A DNA stretch of 64,000 bases from positions 130,945 to 194,944 of the forward strand of contig MNCI01022113.1 of assembly GCA_015680685.1 (NCBI GenBank). The letters are read 5' to 3'. The DNA is from Gnetum montanum. Taxonomy: Eukaryota; Streptophyta; Gnetopsida; Gnetales; Gnetaceae. The stretch's first letter is position 1. Every line of letters begins with the position of its first letter. Below, piece after piece: positions 22,146 to 34,491 of the stretch. The position numbers and the translations under genes were made by a program. The notes beneath the pieces are model-generated. The model was not told where the DNA came from. It was given only the letters and a program-made list of their open reading frames with translations, and searched no databases.

Positions 22146-22156
22146 TGTGATTGCAG
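22146..22156 (+). promoter_or_regulatory. Putative 3' splice site before the second ORF of element C
   Basis: TGTGATTGCAG lies directly before ATG 22157. The identical 11-mer is in element D at 40408-40418, at the matching position. Envelope-like second ORFs of Athila-type elements are thought to be expressed from spliced RNA, which would fit. Confidence 0.5.
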
Positions 22157-23030
22157 ATGACCCCAAAATGTGGACAATAGGAAGGTCTTTCTCAAGGTGT
22201 AATCAAGCAACCTAGGAAAGGTGAAGAACAAGTTCTTATTGAAAAACATGTAGAGTAGAAAGAACAATCATTTAGTATCCATTAAGAACACCCAACCACT
22301 GTACAATCAAGGTAGGCAGAAGGAGGAGCTGCTGTAGTGTTTAAACAATTACAACATCTCACATTACCCCAGGATTGTGTTCAGGCCATCCATGAAAGGT
22401 CCATATTAACTGCAATGATCATGGAATTAAACTTTGGACCTTTCAAAGAATTTTCTTCGAAGGCCATTAGGGATCACCTCAAAGGGTCCCCATTGTGGCC
22501 TACCCTCTTTGAAAGCGGTGCCTAGTACTTAGGGGAAATGTACCAATTTTGGCACAACAAAGAAGAAGGCACCATGGTTAACATTTGTGGTGTGATTGTT
22601 AATTTCTCTGTTCAAGCCATTTTGGAAGTATTAAACCTTCCGAATATAGGGCCAAAGGTTGCTCGGTTGTCTACCCGCTTAGACCTTGATGCACAACGAG
22701 TTTGGTTAGATAGGACGTATGACAAAGAAGATAAGACCTATGGGAAGTTGATGACGAAAGAGAAGATTTATTTCAAAATAGGGACTTATTACATCTTCCC
22801 CACAAGAGGTTTAAAAAGAATTTCAACATATGTGGCAAGAGGATGTGTAGTGTTGATGGAAAAGGTTAATGCTAACCTACCTCATGTATATTTTATGGAG
22901 ATCCTAAGGCGGTTTGAAGAACGGAAGACAAGGAAGTTTGTGTTGCCCTTCCCTTGTCTTATTAGAAAGTTGTGCAACTATGCTGGTATCAGAGGATACA
23001 CCAATGATGTCCTCTGAAAAGCCCAAAATG
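22157..23030 (+). pseudogene. Second ORF of element C, plant Transposase_32-like / env-position protein
   Basis: From ATG 22157 (MTPKCGQ then a stop). Open parts are 22337-22525 (MELNFGPFKEFSSKAIRDHL) and 22538-23017, 159 codons (NICGVIVNFSVQAILEVLNL; YGKLMTKEKIYFKIGTYYIF; LPFPCLIRKLCNYAGI). The pattern of an xVxGxxVxFSxxAI-type box, a central KIYF/IxAY box and a terminal LPFxxLIxxLCxxAG box is that of the domain called 'putative plant transposon protein' (Transposase_32), common in Athila/Tat retroelements downstream of pol. Function unknown. The element at 60.7-63.8 kb carries the same ORF. The family name is from memory and needs a profile search. Confidence 0.65.
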
Positions 23031-24935
23031 CTTCATATGCTAAACTGCTAAAGCCACCAGCTACAAGGAAAATCACTAGTGAGATGCTGGGATCGGAATA
23101 AGAAAAAGAACAGATGGTAGGGCCAACTGCAACTCAACTTGTAGGACCTAGCCAACTTCCAAGCATAGGCCCCAGTCAACAATAAGAAGCAAGGCCTAGC
23201 ACAAGCCAGCAGGATCAACCACCGCCACCACCAGAAGATTACAGATCGTCGATGAACCATCTCAGGGCCATCGTTGAGACGATCAATTGGGGAAGTCATG
23301 ATGACGCAAATCTCTTCTGCATCCTCAACGATGCTGTATAGCCTACAATTTCTATGGATTATGTGTAGGGTTAAGTGTCCATTTAGAAAGAAGGAGGGGA
23401 GAGCGGTTGGTCACAACAGATTTCAAGGAATGCTGCATCCTTTCAGGTGCAGTTGGAAATTGGTAAAGGGGCCATGGTGGTGGTCATGCAGCACTAGGAT
23501 GTACCAGGAGTCACAGAAGTGGTCGTAGATCACATTAAAGAATCATTCAATGTGCCTATTGTGCCACCGACAGATCTTATAGGAGCACGGGATGCTAAAA
23601 CTCTGGTCGATACCTCAATGACTCCTACGGAACATGAGGATGTACTTGACCGATTACTGCAAATAGGATAGGTAATGACGTCCTTGTTTGACATTCCACA
23701 GGATGTTATAACAATACAATCAGACCTCATTTCCACCAAGGGGAAGCTGGTCATGACAGAGATGAGGGATGAGCACGCTGAAGCAGAAGTGAAAAGATTG
23801 CAAGAAAGGCTCGTAACCTGCAAGTAGCGCAGCGGGATCCTTTTCAATTCGTTCTCGCAAACCAATTGGAAACTTTCAGAACCAAGCAACTCAATAAATT
23901 ATTGATAGAGAATAAAAGGGTGGCAGAAGAAAAAGAGAAGGTTGACTAGGATGCCTCTGTGGCACAAGTGTAAACTTACGTGCACGCTAAGGCATTTAAG
24001 GCCTTACAAGAAGAGAATAAACAACTTGTTGCTGACAACCTTTAGTTGACCTCTGTGGAGAAGCAAAAGAATCTTCTCGAGGAACATTTTCAGTAGTTGC
24101 AAGAACAACTAACAGGGTTAACTAGGACATGAACCATTTAGCCAAGGAAAATTGAACCTTCTTAATGGAGAAGGTATGTGCCATTCATTAGAAGACAACC
24201 ATTGAAATAAGCGCGTGGCAGAATGAGGCTAAACCGCATGAGAAGCTAAAGGAGCATTTCTAGGACTAGGTGGGGATGTATAAACAAATCATTGAAAAGG
24301 AGATCCATATGGCCAAGGCCCACATCAATGCTCCCAGTGATCAACACACTGACTGGTGGGCCATATTGGACATATACGCATTTGCCCACCAGGTGGAAGT
24401 TAAGAGTAGGGACCTACAGATCTAGGACCTTACAAAGTACATGGAGTTGGCAAACCTATGGTATGCCAACCTTGCCATGTTAATAGTAGGGCACTCGAGA
24501 ATAGAGCTTGAGAAACAAGTAGCCACCACCTACGCTAAATATGAAACAGAATTTGCAAAACATAAGAAAACATTACAAAAATTGGAGGTTGCAAATTCTA
24601 AACTTGAGATGGTTAAAGCAAGCTACCAAGGGTAGAAAGGTATCGCAATAGATTTGGCTTGACTGCTCACAAATTTTCAAGAATACAGAGACAAAGCCAG
24701 AGCCTACGAGGAGGAACGACAAGTGTTTTTGGCTTGGTATGTCAAAGCAAATAAAATGTTTTTGTAACTACTATTCCCATGGGAGGTGGTGACTCCATCA
24801 AATATCGGAACATTAGCATCGACGACACAGGATCCCCGAACTAAAGAGGAGAAACTCCAAGCCATACTTTAATGCCATCAAATCCCAAGACCTGGAGTGT
24901 AAGATAAGGGAAAGGCACTCATGGAGGAGCCTCCA
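23031..24935 (+). pseudogene. Charged coiled-coil tail of the second ORF of element C
   Basis: Broken frames rich in Glu, Lys, Leu and Ala: 23,740-24,130 (for example KLLIENKRVAEEKEK), and 24441-24635 with IELEKQVATTYAKYETEFA then KHKKTLQKLEVANSKLEM. A Pro/Gln-rich linker at 23,100-23,250 separates it from the globular part. The relative at 60.7-63.8 kb has the same layout. Stops are frequent. Confidence 0.55.
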
Positions 24936-25145
24936 CCACTAGGAACTACATGAGTTCCACCCAATTTTGTAGTTATAGGATTTTCTTTTGCATTCTTCAT
25001 TTTGTGTCTCAATTTTGTTCTAATTCCACACTGCGGCATGAATCCATTCTAGTCAGTCAATAATCCCATACCTATCCACTATGTAATCAATGGAGCTTGT
25101 TCTCACTTTAACTCGAGGACGAGTTTTCATTTAGTCATGGGGATA
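24936..25145 (+). promoter_or_regulatory. 3' untranslated region and polypurine area of element C
   Basis: Contains CTCGAGGACGAGTTTTCATT and then TCATGGGGATA directly before the 3' LTR. The same block precedes the 3' LTRs of D (40736-40768) and, reversed, of the element at 60675-60710. It is the likely plus-strand priming site. Confidence 0.6.
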
Positions 25146-25982
25146 TGATGAGTCATGAATTGTTGGCTACGATATCGCACCCACGATATTGCATACGCGA
25201 TATCACAACCTAGACGCGATATCGGATATGCAATATCATGACTTGTCTCCTCATCTATAAATAACAGGTAGGCATATTTGGTTTAGAATCTAGTTTTAGT
25301 ATTAAGGTAGGGATTTTTTGTCAGTTTTTCCTCTCAATCCTTTCTCCCAGTGCATGCCCGCATTGTGATCATTGTAATTATACGACATCCTTATTCGAGT
25401 GTGATGTACTTGGACACGCACATGACTAGCAATAAAGATCGAGATTACTTCATCATTGTAGCATTCATTTAGCTTAATTATTTAATTATTATTGTTATTT
25501 ATTTCTTTCTTAGTTAATATCTCTCTACCCTTATCTCCTAGTAACGCGAAATGAGTACGACTTAATCATGAGCATTTAAGTGTGACTACTTAGTAACCTA
25601 GTAGCGTACCTAGGCCATGTGCTTGGTAATCCTAGTGGTACTCGTGCACGAGGTCCAAGATGTGTATGGATGATTAAGGAACGGATGCTCATTGTACTTC
25701 GGCTAGTTTAGATTCTCTCTCACCCTCTCTCTCCTAGCTTAGTTGATATTATTTCCCATCATACCCAGGAGTAGCATTAGTGTAGGAACACATCATACAC
25801 CTCAATCTAGACTAAACCATACATGACAAAGCTAATACTAGTCTAGGTGGGAAGACAGTGAATTGCGATCTACGAGTAACTGTCTAGATACCACAACTAG
25901 TCTATCTACGGAGTTCGACCAGATCGTGCGTGAAGCGCTTGTATTCGTATGGTTGAGTGTAGGGGTACCTTGCCACTCATCA
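25146..25982 (+). repeat. 3' LTR of element C
   Basis: Pairs with 17270-18092. The palindrome array (25168-25245) is fuller than in the 5' LTR, and TATAAATA stands at 25256-25263. Confidence 0.92.
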
Positions 25983-25987
25983 TTGAT

Positions 25988-26219
25988 GATGAGTCATTAA
26001 TTACTAATCTTACATTGTAATATGTGTTCACTTAAATTTTTAATCCCCTACCTTGTAATCAAAGCTTTTCTTTATAGTTAAATAATGTGATGTAAAAGCA
26101 TAACATTCAAGTCATTTATGCTAAGTATTATGTTTTATTTTTCTACTTACTAAGCTAAGTAATGCTTCATTCAAGCATATAATGTTGATCATTCATAAGT
26201 GGACTTGATTTTTTGATAC
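25988..26219. other. Spacer between elements C and D
   Basis: About 230 AT-rich bases with no recognised content; begins GATGAGTCATTAATTAC. Confidence 0.5.
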
Positions 26220-26224
26220 TCAAT

Positions 26225-27078
26225 TGATGAATCATGTTTTGATCTGCTCCATTATTGAATATCCGATATCAAAGCCTTGATATTAGATACTCGATGTCGA
26301 ATCCTAAGATGTGATGTCGAATATTCGATATTGTAGGGTATAAGCCAACCTATAAATATAGTGCTTGGGCTTATGATTTTTTAAATAATTTTTGTCATAG
26401 CATAGAAAAGCTCTTGTAGTTTGTTTTCTCTAGAGTTAGAATATTTTTTGAGTGCCCATAGCAAGAGTTTAAATGTGTATGAATCTTTGTTCAAGCATTG
26501 ATGTACCTAAGCATAGTAGTGTGACGGGAATAAAAACAAACCCTTTGATAATCCTTGTAGCATTGAGAATAGATTAATGTTTTCTTTAATGCATTTGATA
26601 TTCATGAACTTTACTTTAATGCACTTTAATTAAGCAATTAATTTCCAATTGTTAATGAACACAAGCATGACCACTTCAAGCATACATGTAGCAGTTGGTA
26701 ACCTAGAAATGCTTAACATTTGGTAGCCCATTAGCACTATACACGTTCAGGATGTATTTGGAGTGTGGGAATGGGTACCTGTGTTAGGCTAACTACGAAG
26801 TAAATGAATTAGATCTTAAATTACTCTACCATTCATTCTAGTTTTAGGGGATGAAACTTATAAAATATAAAATGATAAAAATCACATACCTAAGTTGCAC
26901 TTGACCATATACTTATACCTCACAAGTGGAATTGAGAAGACAAAGATCATTCTAATTAGATTTCACTTCCTTAAAACTAGTGTACTTAAGAACTTAAGGT
27001 TTGTGGAGTTTGACTGAATCATGAGTTCTTGCTTGTGATTCGTACGGTTGGATGTAGGGGATACCTCACTTTTCATCA
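26225..27078 (+). repeat. 5' LTR of element D
   Basis: U3 holds a cluster of short dyads (26255-26335; CGAATATTCG at 26318-26327) just before TATAAATATA at 26351-26360. The 3' LTR matches throughout. Confidence 0.9.
26351..26360 (+). promoter_or_regulatory. TATA box of element D 5' LTR
   Basis: TATAAATATA, conserved in the 3' LTR at 40874-40883. Confidence 0.7.
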
Positions 27079-27079
27079 T

Positions 27080-27097
27080 TGGCATTGTTGCTAAGGA
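27080..27097 (+). promoter_or_regulatory. Primer-binding site of element D
   Basis: TGGCATTGTTGCTAAGGA, one base after the LTR; same type as in element C. Confidence 0.75.
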
Positions 27098-27237
27098 CCT
27101 TTTAGTTGTTACATGCACTATTTAGGATTTAGTGGAAACTATTCAAAATCATTGGTATGAACCCTAGAGTCATATCATACTTTAAAATAACTAAAACAAT
27201 TTCTAAAAGCACACAACATTTTATTTTCTAACATAAG

Positions 27238-28840
27238 ATGTCTTCTTCTCAAAGGAGTGATTCTTCGCCCAGGTTTGATGAAGTTCATTAGCTAGTGCCC
27301 CAATAGTACAAAGTGGTATCTGCTCATCCTGATGAGTACATACCCAACTTTACCTTCATCCTACATTAGGATGAATAACTATGGTAGTGTGACATAGAGG
27401 GAAACATTGTGTTTCCACCCGATCAAAATCCATTCTTGTAATGCTTCAATAAATGCTTATCCATCTAGGTCTCTAGGAACTTCATGCTAAGTATGTTGTG
27501 TAAGATACCAATGCTAAGGATTATCATTCCATTGATGCACAATGTCTTAGGGATCACCAATTAGAACAACATCATGAATTTGCGAAGGGAAAAGGGTTTA
27601 ATGATTTTCCATTCCTATTATACCAAAAAGATGGTGGAGAACCCTTCTATGGAGGTTTTCCATTTAGTGAAATTCCTCTCATTGACTTCGATGACGGAGG
27701 TCAAAACCAGAAGTTGCAATCCACAATTCACAATTCTAGTTCTGGTAAGAATGAATCCAATGACAAAGAAGGATCCAAAAAGACAAGTCAAGGTAGGGAT
27801 GCAAATAAAAAACAAGATCGTGATCATGGCTACGATCACCGAAGAGGGAGTAGTAGGCACCATGATGGTGCTAGTCCTCCTTCCTCTTCATCTTTTTCAT
27901 CATCTTCTTTTTCTTATGGCTCCAATTGTAATTGTAGGGGGTGTAACCATGATGGAGGTAACCAATAGGACCAAAATGATGGAAGGGACCATTAGGTGGA
28001 CCAATACCAAGGGCATAGGTAGGTAAGAGAGACACAACACCATGAATGAAGGGGTAGTAGAGGGCATTGTAGGCACCAAAATCATGGCCTCAATGAGCCT
28101 TTGCTTGCTACCTAGAGTATGCTAAACATTACAAATGCAGTGAGAATCCCTACAAGGCATATTAAGGATAGTTGGATCAAACAACTATATATGAACAATA
28201 TTCCTTGGTTCGAAGGTGGATATAGCTTAGAACCATAGAATCATCTCCAAGCTTTCCAAGATGCATGTGCCTTAAATAATATACAAAATGAGTAGTAGAA
28301 GCTTAAGTTGTTTCCAAGGACACTCATTAAAGAAGTAGAAAATTGGTATTGGCCCTTAGAACTAGAATCTATTAGATGATGGAGTACCATGCTTGAATTG
28401 TTCAATGACAAATATCAAATGTACTCCTGAGCGTCCAACTTGAGAAGGCAAATCCAAGGATGGAAATAAGGGATGCATGAACCCTTGGATGCTGCCATTG
28501 GCCAATAATATTCCTTAATGCACAGATGTCTTAGCCATGGTTATTCTAAACTAGAACAACTTTGCCACATTGTAGACAGGCTTTGATCAGAAATAAGGAG
28601 AACCCTTGGCATTTATGCGATAGACTGATTGTCAAAATTAAGTGCCTACTAGATCTAAAGATTGATTGAGCAGGTAGCAAAGGAGGAAACTGAATTAAGA
28701 AAATGAGAAAGTATAGAAGAGTATAACTACAATCCTTCCATTTGCAAGAGGAAGGTTCTATTTTGTGATAGTGAGGAAGACCCATCACTCGATGAGGATG
28801 CAAATTGAAAAACCTTGTCATTTCAAAAATTTTAATCTAA
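27238..28840 (+). pseudogene. gag of element D
   Basis: ATG 27238 opens MSSSQRSDSSPRFDEVH and then hits TAG where a Gln codon is likely. A Ser/His/Gly-rich region (27,800-27,970) precedes the gag core at 28,250-28,600 (LQAFQDACALNNIQ, KLKLFPRTLIKEVENWYW, MLELFNDKYQMYS, LCHIVDRL), followed by a charged tail (LIEQVAKEETELRK). It is homologous to the gag of element C. At least eight stops, most of them TAG. Confidence 0.78.
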
Positions 28841-28844
28841 AATT

Positions 28845-29560
28845 ATGGCCATGTATAGTAGATTTCAAGTTGTCCTAAAAATTTCTAGAGAGTCCAAAGA
28901 ACAAGGTAGTAATCATGAGTGTAGGAGGCATCAAGAAGCTAAACATGCTATTCAAACAGGTAAGGGAAAGATTGCTACAATAGAGGAAGTTCTAGGAACT
29001 AACTCAAATGATGATGGTGGGTGTGAAATCTTTCATTATGAACATCCCAAGGGATGTTATCCTATTATGTCACACTTACAGGAATCTGGGGTGTATGCCT
29101 TGAATCCATGACTAGCACAAAGGTAAACATTCAAAAAATTTCCTTATCCTCAAGGCAATTCTAGGCAGTTCTACCAACACAACAATATTATCCAAGTGGA
29201 ACTCCACCACAATCATATGGATAGTATCAACAACGGCAGTAACCATAGTCATGGGTGCTAGCACCACCAAGGTAGCAATACTGTTACAAACAACCTGATC
29301 CATATGGGTACTATGTTTAGCAACCCTTGTCTTGATGTGACTCTTCTAGTCACGTTTCTACTTTTCAATGTTACTACCACGCTTCTAATTATTATTGAAC
29401 TCATTCTCCACATGCAAGAAGGGATACCACCTTTTATCCTTATCCTCCTCCTATTCCTACACATCTTCCTCCTCCCTCCACATAGTTACCACTTGCTCCA
29501 CCCATGTAGGGTAAACTCTTAACTCAACTACAACAATGCAATGCCACCAGGGCCATTAAT
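28845..29560 (+). pseudogene. gag C-terminal spacer of element D
   Basis: 28845-29111 is an open 88-codon frame (REVIEW of motifs shows only charged residues and HYEHPKGCYPIM); then Gln-, Tyr- and Pro-rich broken frames to 29,560. No zinc knuckle is visible. It corresponds in place and style to the spacer of element C. Confidence 0.5.
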
Positions 29561-29759
29561 CTACAACTGTTTCATCAACCAAGTGGTTCAGATACTCAAT
29601 CAAAGAAAAGATCTTTCTCCTGACCCAAAAGTCCACCTAAGCCCTCAAATACACCTATGGTTAGTGATCCTATTTCTCCATCTCCCTCTGTATCAAATTC
29701 CTTTAAGTTCCCTTCAAGCTAAATATTTCCTAGGATCCATATTATCATGCTTACTCATG

Positions 29760-30215
29760 CCGTATCTAATTGGATCTATGTTGGCAACCTTCCTAGGAAA
29801 TTAGTTGATCCTGGAAGTCTTTTGATTTATTTGTAAATTGCTGGGAATGACTTGTGCAATGCTCTTCCTGATTCCAATTCTAGTGTCAACCTGATCTCTC
29901 ATGAGATGTATACTACATGGAACCTACCTCCTCTCAAGAAGAGCAATATCAAATTAGAATTTGTAGACCAATCCATCATTTTTCCATTAGGACTAGGTAG
30001 ACATTATGACCACTATCTATGGGTGGTCTTATCTTGTTGATTTCCTAGTAATCAAGATGGAGAACTGTAAAGGGAACTTCCCAATCATCATAGGAAGGAC
30101 ACAGCTAAGCATCATTGATGCAAGAAAGAACATAAGAGATATTTTCCTAAAAATATCTAAAGAAAATGCATTTGGGAAGATTGAGAAGAAGCAAGTTCCA
30201 TGCCATGTACAGTGA
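29760..30215 (+). pseudogene. Aspartic protease region of element D
   Basis: Open frame 29852-30040 has LPDSNSSVNLISHEMY, matching the retropepsin loop DSGAS with Gly and Ala changed, followed by 30006-30215 with FPIIIGRTQLSIIDA, the usual IxLGRPxL box. A frameshift separates the halves. The catalytic Asp is kept, but the loop is altered. Confidence 0.75.
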
Positions 30216-30229
30216 TACAGGGTGCAATT

Positions 30230-31400
30230 GTGTGTAGAAACTCTAGTTAGTGAAATGCACATTCATCCTACATGCAAGCAATGTACACCAAAAGTTGATA
30301 TTCAAAGGTGTTTATATGTAGTAGCCATAAAATAAGAGAACACCTAGTGGCTAACTGCTGATTCTGAAAGCCACATACTTTGCATATAACCGATTGAGAG
30401 CCTAACATGCGCATATGTCACAAGCATAGATGAACTAGAGCAAGTTCATCACCAACTCTCTGATGATGCAAATGATGATACCTACTATGGAGAGTTGGAA
30501 ATTCCTAAAAATTTCAAGCAAGAGCCCCTTGAACTAAAATTGCTATCGGTCGACATGGAATATGTGTTGTTAAACAATGGGAAGTTAATCATAATCAATG
30601 CAAATCTTACTCTAGAATAGAAAAATATGCTATTAAAAGTGGTTGAAAAATGGTTAGCATTCTTTGCTTGGTCATATAAAGGACTTACAGAGATTGATCC
30701 TCAAATATGCTAGTATCATATCAACATCGACTTGACTATGAAGCCAAAGAGGCAACCATAGAGGTGATTGAATCTCAAAATAAAGTAGATCATCAAGGAG
30801 GAAATTGAACAACTCCTCAAGGTAGGGTTCATCTATTCTATTGCGAATAGTGAGTGGGTTAGTCCACTCATGATTGTGCCTAAGAAAGGTGGCAAGTGGT
30901 AGGTCTACATCGATTTTCGGCTACTAAATATGGCAACATTCAAGGATCATTTTTCATTATCATTTGTTGAATATATATTAGACACAATATATGGGCATTG
31001 CTACTACAGTTTTTTGGATGGTTATAGTGGCTATAACCAAATCTAGATCGCACGAGAGGACCAGGCCAAGACAACATTTATGAGTCCCTGGGGAACTTTT
31101 GCATATCATAAGATGCATTTGGTTTGTGTAATGCCCCTGCTACATTCCAATGCCTGGTCTTGAGCATTTTTCAACAATAGATCGGTAGTGGTGTGAAAGC
31201 CTTCATGGATAATTTCTCCACCTATGAAGCTACATTTGAGCAAGCCCTAGATAACCTTGAGCAAGTGCTAAAAAGATGTGTGAAAATAAACCTTCAACTC
31301 AATTAGCAAAAGAGTCATCTAATGGTCCATGAAGGCATTGTATTGGGGTAGAGAATATCACAAGTAGGAATTGAGATAGATCCCAAAAAATAAGTTTCAT
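30230..31400 (+). pseudogene. Reverse transcriptase of element D
   Basis: Pre-RT linker with FAWSYKGLTEIDP near 30,660-30,700, then IKEEIEQLLKVGFIYSIANS, WVSPLMIVPKKGGKW, YIDFRLLN, FLDGYSGYNQI and KTTFMSPWGTFAY. The palm continues to AFMDNFSTY near 31,195, where the YxDD box reads FMDN. Stops fall where Gln or Trp is expected (after KKGGKW and after YNQI), and a frameshift lies near 31,110. Confidence 0.85.
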
Positions 31401-31404
31401 CCAA

Positions 31405-32030
31405 GGAATAACTCATCAACTAGAAACTGTCAAAGATGTTCGATCATTCCTTGGTCATACTCGCTACTATTGACGATTCATAGAGAATTTCTCTAAGATC
31501 ACAAAATCATTGGTTGATTTGACAAAGAAAGATGCTCCATTTTTCTGGACCACTAAATCTGAAAATACATTCTAGAAACTAAAAGAGAAACTTGTAGAAA
31601 CTTCAATTCTATAAGCACTCAACTAGTCTAGACCATTTCATGTTATGATGACAGTGGTTTTTTCTTTAGAGAAGTTTAGGCATTATGTGCTTGGATACAA
31701 AGTGTTCATGCACATAGACCATAGTGCCATCTACTTCCTAATGAACAAGCCAATGGTGAGTCCCTATGGCATACGATGGCTAGTGATCTTACATAAACTT
31801 GATCTTACAATGGTAGATCAAAAGGGCACTAAGAATGTGGTTGCTGATCACTTGTCTTGGTTGCGATGGAACAACAAAGAGGAAGAAAGCCCATTATTTG
31901 ACTTATTTCCTAATGAACTCCTCTTTGCCAAGGCTATAACTAAACAATTTCCCAATGAGCCTAAATGGTATGATGGCATTCTCACCTATCTTCTCACGCA
32001 AGAGATGCCACAAGGGTTGGATCACTAGAA
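31405..32030 (+). pseudogene. RNase H of element D
   Basis: The RT connection (SFLGHTRYY-like with a changed residue, FIENFSKITKSLVDLTKK) leads to 31645-32028, an open 127-codon frame with VVFSLEKFRHYVLGYKVFMH, then IDHSAIYFLMNK, IRWLVILHKLDL and KGTKNVVADHLS. These are the standard gypsy RNase H boxes with the NVVADHLS terminus. Confidence 0.85.
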
Positions 32031-32039
32031 GAAAAAATA

Positions 32040-32681
32040 GTTTCTTCACTAGGTAAAAAACTTCATGGAGATCAATGGACAGCTCTACAAGGTATGTGCT
32101 AATGGCCTGGTTCGATGGTGTGTCCCTAACATTAATCAATTACACATTCTCTAAGATGCTCATAAAGGTCCTTGTGGAGGCCACTATATTGGGAGACACA
32201 CAACCATTAAAATCTTGATTGTAGGGTATTATTGGACAACAATCTGTAGGGATGCTTACCAATATGTCTACTCTTGTGAACACTACCAAGGAGATGGTGG
32301 AATGACTGTTCGAATGGAGGAACCTCTACAGTGGATCCAACCACTGGAACCCTTCAACATATGGGGCATTAATTTCATAGGTTCCATCACACCTATGTCA
32401 AATGGAAAGGCATACATCATAGTTGTGGTTGACTATTGTACAAAATGAATAGAAGTAGCAATCGTCACTAATTGTACATCTTTTATTGCTGCTCAATTTG
32501 TACAACAAAATGTTGTAAACAAGTTTGGTGTGCCACATGCATTAATTTTTGATAATGGAACTTACTTTATAGGCACTACTTTTTGAAAGCTTATGCAATG
32601 CTTGGGGGTTGAACATAAATTCACAACACCAAACCACCCCCAAGCCAATGGTCAAGCTGGGGTTACAAATAAAAAAATCAT
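32040..32681 (+). pseudogene. Integrase of element D, first part
   Basis: HHCC-like zinc region (DAHKGPCGGHY-type near 32,155; YVYSCEHYQGD) then the core: EPFNIWGINFIGSITPMSNG, IFDNGTYFIGTTF, HPQANGQAGVTNKKI. The first catalytic Asp is Asn and the Glu is Gly; the middle Asp is kept. Element E enters after the NKKI codons. The frame continues at 38183. Confidence 0.85.
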
Positions 32682-33639
32682 TGTTGATGCGTAAATTTTG
32701 GACATGCCGCCAACACCTATGAAAACTCGTTTTAGGAGACTATCGCCTAGGGCGCCTCCCGTATGGGTACGGAAACCCGGGAATAGTCTCAGCTGGAAAG
32801 GGCTATGTGACAAAACAATAATAGCAATATTTTAAACAAAATATTAAAAACTTAAATTTGATTTTAGAAGCGTTTTGTTATGTTTCGAAAAACATATAAA
32901 AATCAAAATTAAACATTTGTGTAGTTTTGAGTAAAATAAATAACATAAAAAAAAATTCAAATTAAAAATAAAAATTTATTTGGTGCTCTAAGCAGAAGGA
33001 AAATTCAGCCACTGGTCTTCCCGGTGTCGGCTTGGTCTCTACCGTGTGGGTAGAAAAGAAAATGGGAAAGAAAATGCGTCTCTTTCGTGCACGACAGACT
33101 TACACCTCTTGAACAGAAAAATCCTGCGAGAGACTTACGGCTCTTGAACAACAACAAAACAAATGCTCGTTGTTTGAATAGAAAATCCTCTCTGGTGGTG
33201 AACTGAAAATCCCCTGATCGTTGTCAGAGAATAGGCGCAGGCGTTGGCTGCCGGCTTCCCCTCTTGCCGCCTCTAAACTCTAGCTTCCTCCCTCTTTATA
33301 GAGGTCTTGCAGGAGAAAACCCTAACCCTAAATTACCAGCCACCTTTGCCGTGAATTATTTTTTCCTTTTTCCTCATATCGCTGCAAAAGAAAACAAAAC
33401 AAAATAGGATAATCATCATGGATCATAAGTCATGGGTGGATGCTTGATCAACGTTTTAAAATCTATTTTTTTATGGGCCAATGAAGCCCACTAGCACATG
33501 GACAGTGACCATGTGCAAGCTCATGGCACTCTATTTTTAATTTTTTTAATTTTATATTTTTATTTTTTATTTTTTATTTTTATTATAAACTTGTTCAAAC
33601 AAGGCCCTATGCCTAGCATGGGTGAGGTTGGGCTCAACA
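32682..33639 (-). repeat. 3' LTR of element E
   Basis: Left LTR. In element sense it has a telomere-like AACCCTAACCCTAAA (written on the plus strand, 33318-33332) just upstream of a TATAAAG box (plus-strand CTTTATA, 33294-33300). Confidence 0.92.
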
Positions 33640-33654
33640 CTTAGCCCCCAAACT
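33640..33654 (-). promoter_or_regulatory. Polypurine tract of element E
   Basis: Reverse complement AGTTTGGGGGCTAAG stands immediately before the 3' LTR, the position of the plus-strand primer. Confidence 0.7.
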
Positions 33655-34491
33655 ACAGATTGCATGCAAGTGCAAGAAATATAAAATTTTGAATGAAAAT
33701 GCAACAGATGGGGAAACAAAAACAATATGAAACCAAAAATGCAGACTTGAAAATAAACTATAATGTTCTAAACATGATCAAAATAACCAAATAATCGGAA
33801 GAGACACCGACATAGGCCATCCAAACAACCATTNAAAGGTAACAGTAAAAGTATGCAGACTATTTTGAGCAAGTAACTTATACAAAACTTAATGAGGAGG
33901 ATGAGCTAAAGCTCATGTTTGGTCATAGTAAGCCACAACTTTTAGATTTTTCCTTGGTTTTTTTTTCTTTTTCTCTTTTTTTTTTTGAAAAACTTAAATT
34001 TAAAAGGGGAAACAGAGGTTAGGGTGAGGATTACTGTCGGACCCCATCACACTCAAGAACTTATTACACTGCCAATGAACATGGTCCTCATTTTTGTTTT
34101 GTTTTATTTTTAAGGAAACTTGGCTCATGGTGTACTTCATGTTTGAGGTAGGAATTCCAACACGAGTCTGGCCGATTAGCTACACTGCCAAAGAGCATGG
34201 TCCTTTTGGAAACTTTGCCCATGGTGCAGTTCAACCCTCATGTATGTGCCTTTGATTGGTGGCATCATAGCAGATCTCCTGGGTGGCTAAGGATTCTCAA
34301 GTAGAAATGAACACACGTCACCCCATTGTTCACAGGATAGCCATGGATCATCATACCTAAGGGCTTGGGCTTATGAGAGGAAAGGATAGAATTTTCCAAA
34401 GTCACCTAGTAATTATGACTAACCACTCTCCAACATCACATATCCTACACTCACATGATCATGATGATAACATGATAAGTTTGTATAAATC
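33655..34491 (-). other. Noncoding internal region of element E near its 3' LTR
   Basis: No domain; one N at 33834. Blocks recur in the degenerate relative at 57,180-58,200 (ACCCCATCACACTCAAGA; TTATTACACTGCCAATGAAC), so it is a conserved part of this family. Confidence 0.65.

Larger units (their letters stand above)
17270..25982 (+). mobile_element. Complete non-autonomous Ty3/gypsy element C with 5-bp target duplication
   Basis: Two LTRs (17270-18092 and 25146-25982) in direct orientation start TGATGAGT and end ACTCATCA, so the ends are inverted repeats. TTGAT precedes (17265-17269) and follows (25983-25987) the element exactly. After the 5' LTR is a tRNA-type primer site. Inside are gag, a proline-rich spacer, a long noncoding stretch, and a second ORF of the plant Transposase_32-like type with a coiled-coil tail. 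Protease, RT, RNase H and integrase are absent, so it must have relied on another element. LTRs differ by a few percent, so insertion is not recent. Confidence 0.9.

Noticed and set aside
27574-28026. 150-codon Met/Val-rich frame in element D
   Set aside because: The Ser/His/Gly-rich frame one base off fits gag and is homologous to element C; this is its shadow.
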